DNA from: Diphasiastrum complanatum
Lineage: Eukaryota; Streptophyta; Lycopodiopsida; Lycopodiales; Lycopodiaceae
Direction: 5' to 3'
NCBI GenBank assembly: GCA_029204225.1
Contig: CM055097.1
Coordinates: forward strand, 33,914,804 to 33,978,803
Length of the DNA: 64,000 nt
The notes under the pieces: generated by a model
Database searches by the model: none
What the model saw: only the letters and a program-made list of their open reading frames with translations
What the model was told of the DNA's origin: nothing
Translations under genes and position numbers: made by a program
Shown here: one piece after another, positions 61,864-64,000 of the stretch
Position numbering within the stretch: position 1 is the stretch's first letter
Layout: every line of letters begins with the position of its first letter

Positions 61864-63524
61864 AACCAACACTAACTAACTAAACTTAGAAGCAAGCACA
61901 AATGCTAACTAGGGGCTAAATTAGCTATAACTTAAAAGCAAGACATCAAACACAAAGTTATGCTAAAAATAGCCAAACACCAACAATAAAGCAAGTGTGG
62001 ACCCAAAATGCCAAAGCCTTGTTCTGTTGTATTATAGATGAAAATCTATATACAATGAGCTTCCTCCTGTAGAAGCTTGTGGAGTTCCCTTTCCACATTT
62101 GCTAGTGGAAGAAGACATCTCAAGTCTCAATTCTTTTGAAAACAAAATGTGGTCTCATGGGTCTCCACCCGTCGTGGCTCGACCCGACTAACTATCTTTA
62201 TACGTCTACTATCCAATGAAGCATACTCAACTTGACTTGACTCGAGAACTCAACTCAACTCATCTTAATTCGACTCCAACCCGGACCCGCCCCGGTCCCC
62301 TCTCCACTCCACCTGACCCCACTTGACCTCACTTGACTCGACTCGACCCGACCCAACCCGATGTTGTAATGGGTCTCCACCTGCCGCGGCGGGTAGAGAC
62401 CCATCAGACCACATTTTTTTTTTTAAATTCAGATGGGTCTCCACCTGCCGTGGCGGGTGGAGACCCATAAGAAAAATCCTTTAAAAAAAATGTTCTAACT
62501 CGACTCGTCCTGACTAACTATATTTATACGTCTACTATACGATGAAGCATACTCAACTTGACTTGACTCGACAATTTAACTCAACTCATCTTAACCCGTC
62601 GATTCGAACCCGACCCACCCCGATCCCCTCTCTACTCCACACGACCCCACTTGACCTGATATGATGTTCTGATGGTCTCCACCCGCCGCAGCCCATCTGA
62701 ATTTTTTTGAAAACAAAATGTGGTCTGATGGGTCTCCAACTGCCGCGGCTCGAGACCGGCCTAACTATCTTTATATGTCTACTATTGGATGAAGCATACT
62801 CGACTTAACTGACTCGACAACTCAACTCAACTCGGCTTAACTTGACTCCAACCCGACCCACCCCAATCCCCTCTCCACTCCATCCGACTCCACTTGACAT
62901 GACCTGACTGATGTTTTGATGGGTCCTGCCGCTGTGGGTGGAGACCCATCAGACCATATTTTGTTTTTGAAAATTTAGATGGGTCTCTTTGGCGGGTGGA
63001 GACCCATTAGAAAAATCCTAAAAAAAAATGTTCTTACTTGACTCGGCCCGACGAAATATCTTTATACGTCTACTATATGATGAAGCATACTTAACTTGAC
63101 TTGATTCGACAACTCAACTCAACTTTGCTTTACTCGACTCCACCCGACCCGCCCTGATCCCCTCTCCACTCCACCCAACCCCACTTGATCCGACCCGACC
63201 TGATGGGACCCGCCGCGACGGGTGGAGACCCATCTGAATTTTTTTGTAAACAGAACGTGCTTTGATGGGTCTCCACCCGCCGCAGCAGGGCCCATCTGAA
63301 TTTTTTCGAAAACAAAATGTGGTCAAATGGGTCTCCAACCACTGTGGAGACTCATTGAAAAAATCTATAAAAAAAAAATGTTCTAACTCGACTCGACCCG
63401 ACTAACTATCTTTATCCGATTCAACTCAACTCGACCCTCCATAGCATGCCTCCATATAAGGGTGTAAAATCGCCACATTCGAGTATGTATTGGAGATTTT
63501 AAATATTTATGAAATGGTATCACA
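61864..63524 (-). repeat. Gypsy LTR with internal tandem hairpin array
   Basis: In element orientation the LTR starts TGTGATACC at 63524, right after the polypurine tract. From 63440 back to about 62150 it is built from variable tandem units (starts near 62186, 62512, 62761, 63049, 63409; spacing 326, 249, 288, 360). Each has a CAACTCGACC-type half and a GGGTCTCCACC-type half. The outer LTR end is not determined; 61864 is only the first change in texture. Confidence 0.5.
62369..62470. repeat. GC-rich hairpins GGGTCTCCACC...GGTGGAGACCC
   Basis: At 62369-62404, ATGGGTCTCCACCTGCCGCG pairs with the following CGGGTAGAGACCCAT; at 62434-62470 the same palindrome recurs. Half or mutated copies are at about 62160, 62680, 62915-62950, 62980-63010, 63205-63235, 63264-63294 and 63330-63355. 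These would fold into stems of about 15 pairs. Confidence 0.85.
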
Positions 63525-64000
63525 TATCCCCTTTCTCAAATGTGAAGTGCCCTCATGATTAAAATATTGTCATATTTTTCTTTAATCCCCTTCCTCAAAT
63601 GAGAAGCGCCCTCGTGAACAAAATATCGTCAGATTTTTCTTTAAAATGAATATTCATTCTAAGAGATAATAAATTCATTGGTTCGAATAATTGTTCAAAT
63701 AGCATCAAGTAACTTCAATGAAATATAGTCGAACCGTTTTTCTTGGTGAACCAATTGGAATATTTCATCCAATCTTCGAGCTTAGGTCATGTGTTAAGAT
63801 ATTTCTTCGTCTGCTGAATCGATTATATGACCATTACATACCATGGAAAGGTTACATTGAACTTACTTAGTAGGTTGATTGAGTTGAGTTGATCTTTCAA
63901 AATTAGCAACTCATAACAGCATCACATACAAAAATCGTAGAAAAAGTTCATAAAGTATCCATTTTTGCCTATAATTTCTGAGCCAATTCTAGATCCTTCT
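63525..64000 (-). pseudogene. Gypsy 3' interior: polypurine tract and pol end
   Basis: Next to the LTR lies a polypurine tract (minus strand GAGAAAGGGGATA, 63525-63537), and a second, similar one about 65 bases further in (GAGGAAGGGGATTA, near 63588). The same junction occurs in plus orientation at 41947-41960. Further in, to the window edge, the reading frames are broken and I cannot place a domain with confidence; the position implies the end of pol. Confidence 0.5.

Noticed and set aside
62265-63342. Minus-strand ORFs rich in Gly, Arg and Trp
   Set aside because: Generated by the tandem hairpin repeats; frames differ from unit to unit.

Overview
This window is nuclear DNA of a land plant. 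It is repeat-rich, eukaryotic in texture, and holds one clearly intact host gene in 64 kb: an intronless ABCG half-transporter of the plant ABCG5/ABCG8/ABCG10 type (57721-59769, minus strand). Nearly everything else is remains of LTR retrotransposons, long CT/GA microsatellites with the dispersed repeats that carry them, a decayed non-LTR-type reverse transcriptase, and a few exon-like stretches I cannot assign. The very long CT/GA tracts, old copia and gypsy copies and YIDD-type reverse transcriptase would suit a large-genome seed-free plant such as a fern, but that is a guess; the sequence itself only proves a plant.

Layout. 0.5-2.2 kb: copia gag, primer-binding site and LTR (minus). 2.3-5.4 kb: multi-exon gene remnant (plus). 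5.9-8.0 kb: a roughly 2.2-kb element with about 730-bp inverted arms around an unknown ORF. 8.1-13.2 kb: pieces of two unrelated Ty3/gypsy elements fused in one orientation, plus an inverted copy of one integrase tail. 14.3-18.4 kb: Pro/Ser-rich ORF, then a decayed copia element with its 3' LTR. 20.3-25.2 kb and 33.6-36.6 kb: two large inverted copies of the same microsatellite-bearing repeats. Between them, 26.7-32.7 kb holds a nearly complete copia element with two LTRs, gag, protease, integrase and RNase H but no reverse transcriptase; about 1 kb of foreign open sequence lies in its place. 36.6-42.8 kb: a candidate solo LTR, a G46 homopolymer, a 305-codon unknown ORF and element tails. 43.4-46.1 kb: exon-like remnants on both strands. 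46.8-48.8 kb: a second, deleted copy of the RT-less copia. 49.5-50.9 kb: a CT-tract compound satellite. 51.5-53.3 kb: another copia fragment. 54.7-56.0 kb: decayed YIDD reverse transcriptase. 57.7-59.8 kb: ABCG gene. 61.9-64 kb: LTR of a gypsy element containing tandem GC-rich hairpins, and the start of its interior.

The elements are not a working system: almost all reading frames are broken by stops, frameshifts or deletions. The most useful leads are (1) the RT-less copia lineage present in two copies with the same foreign insert, (2) the long-inverted-repeat element at 5.9-8.0 kb, (3) the decayed YIDD reverse transcriptase, and (4) the hairpin-bearing tandem array inside a gypsy LTR. The ABCG protein probably exports a hydrophobic compound (cuticle or other lipid) at the plasma membrane, by family knowledge only.
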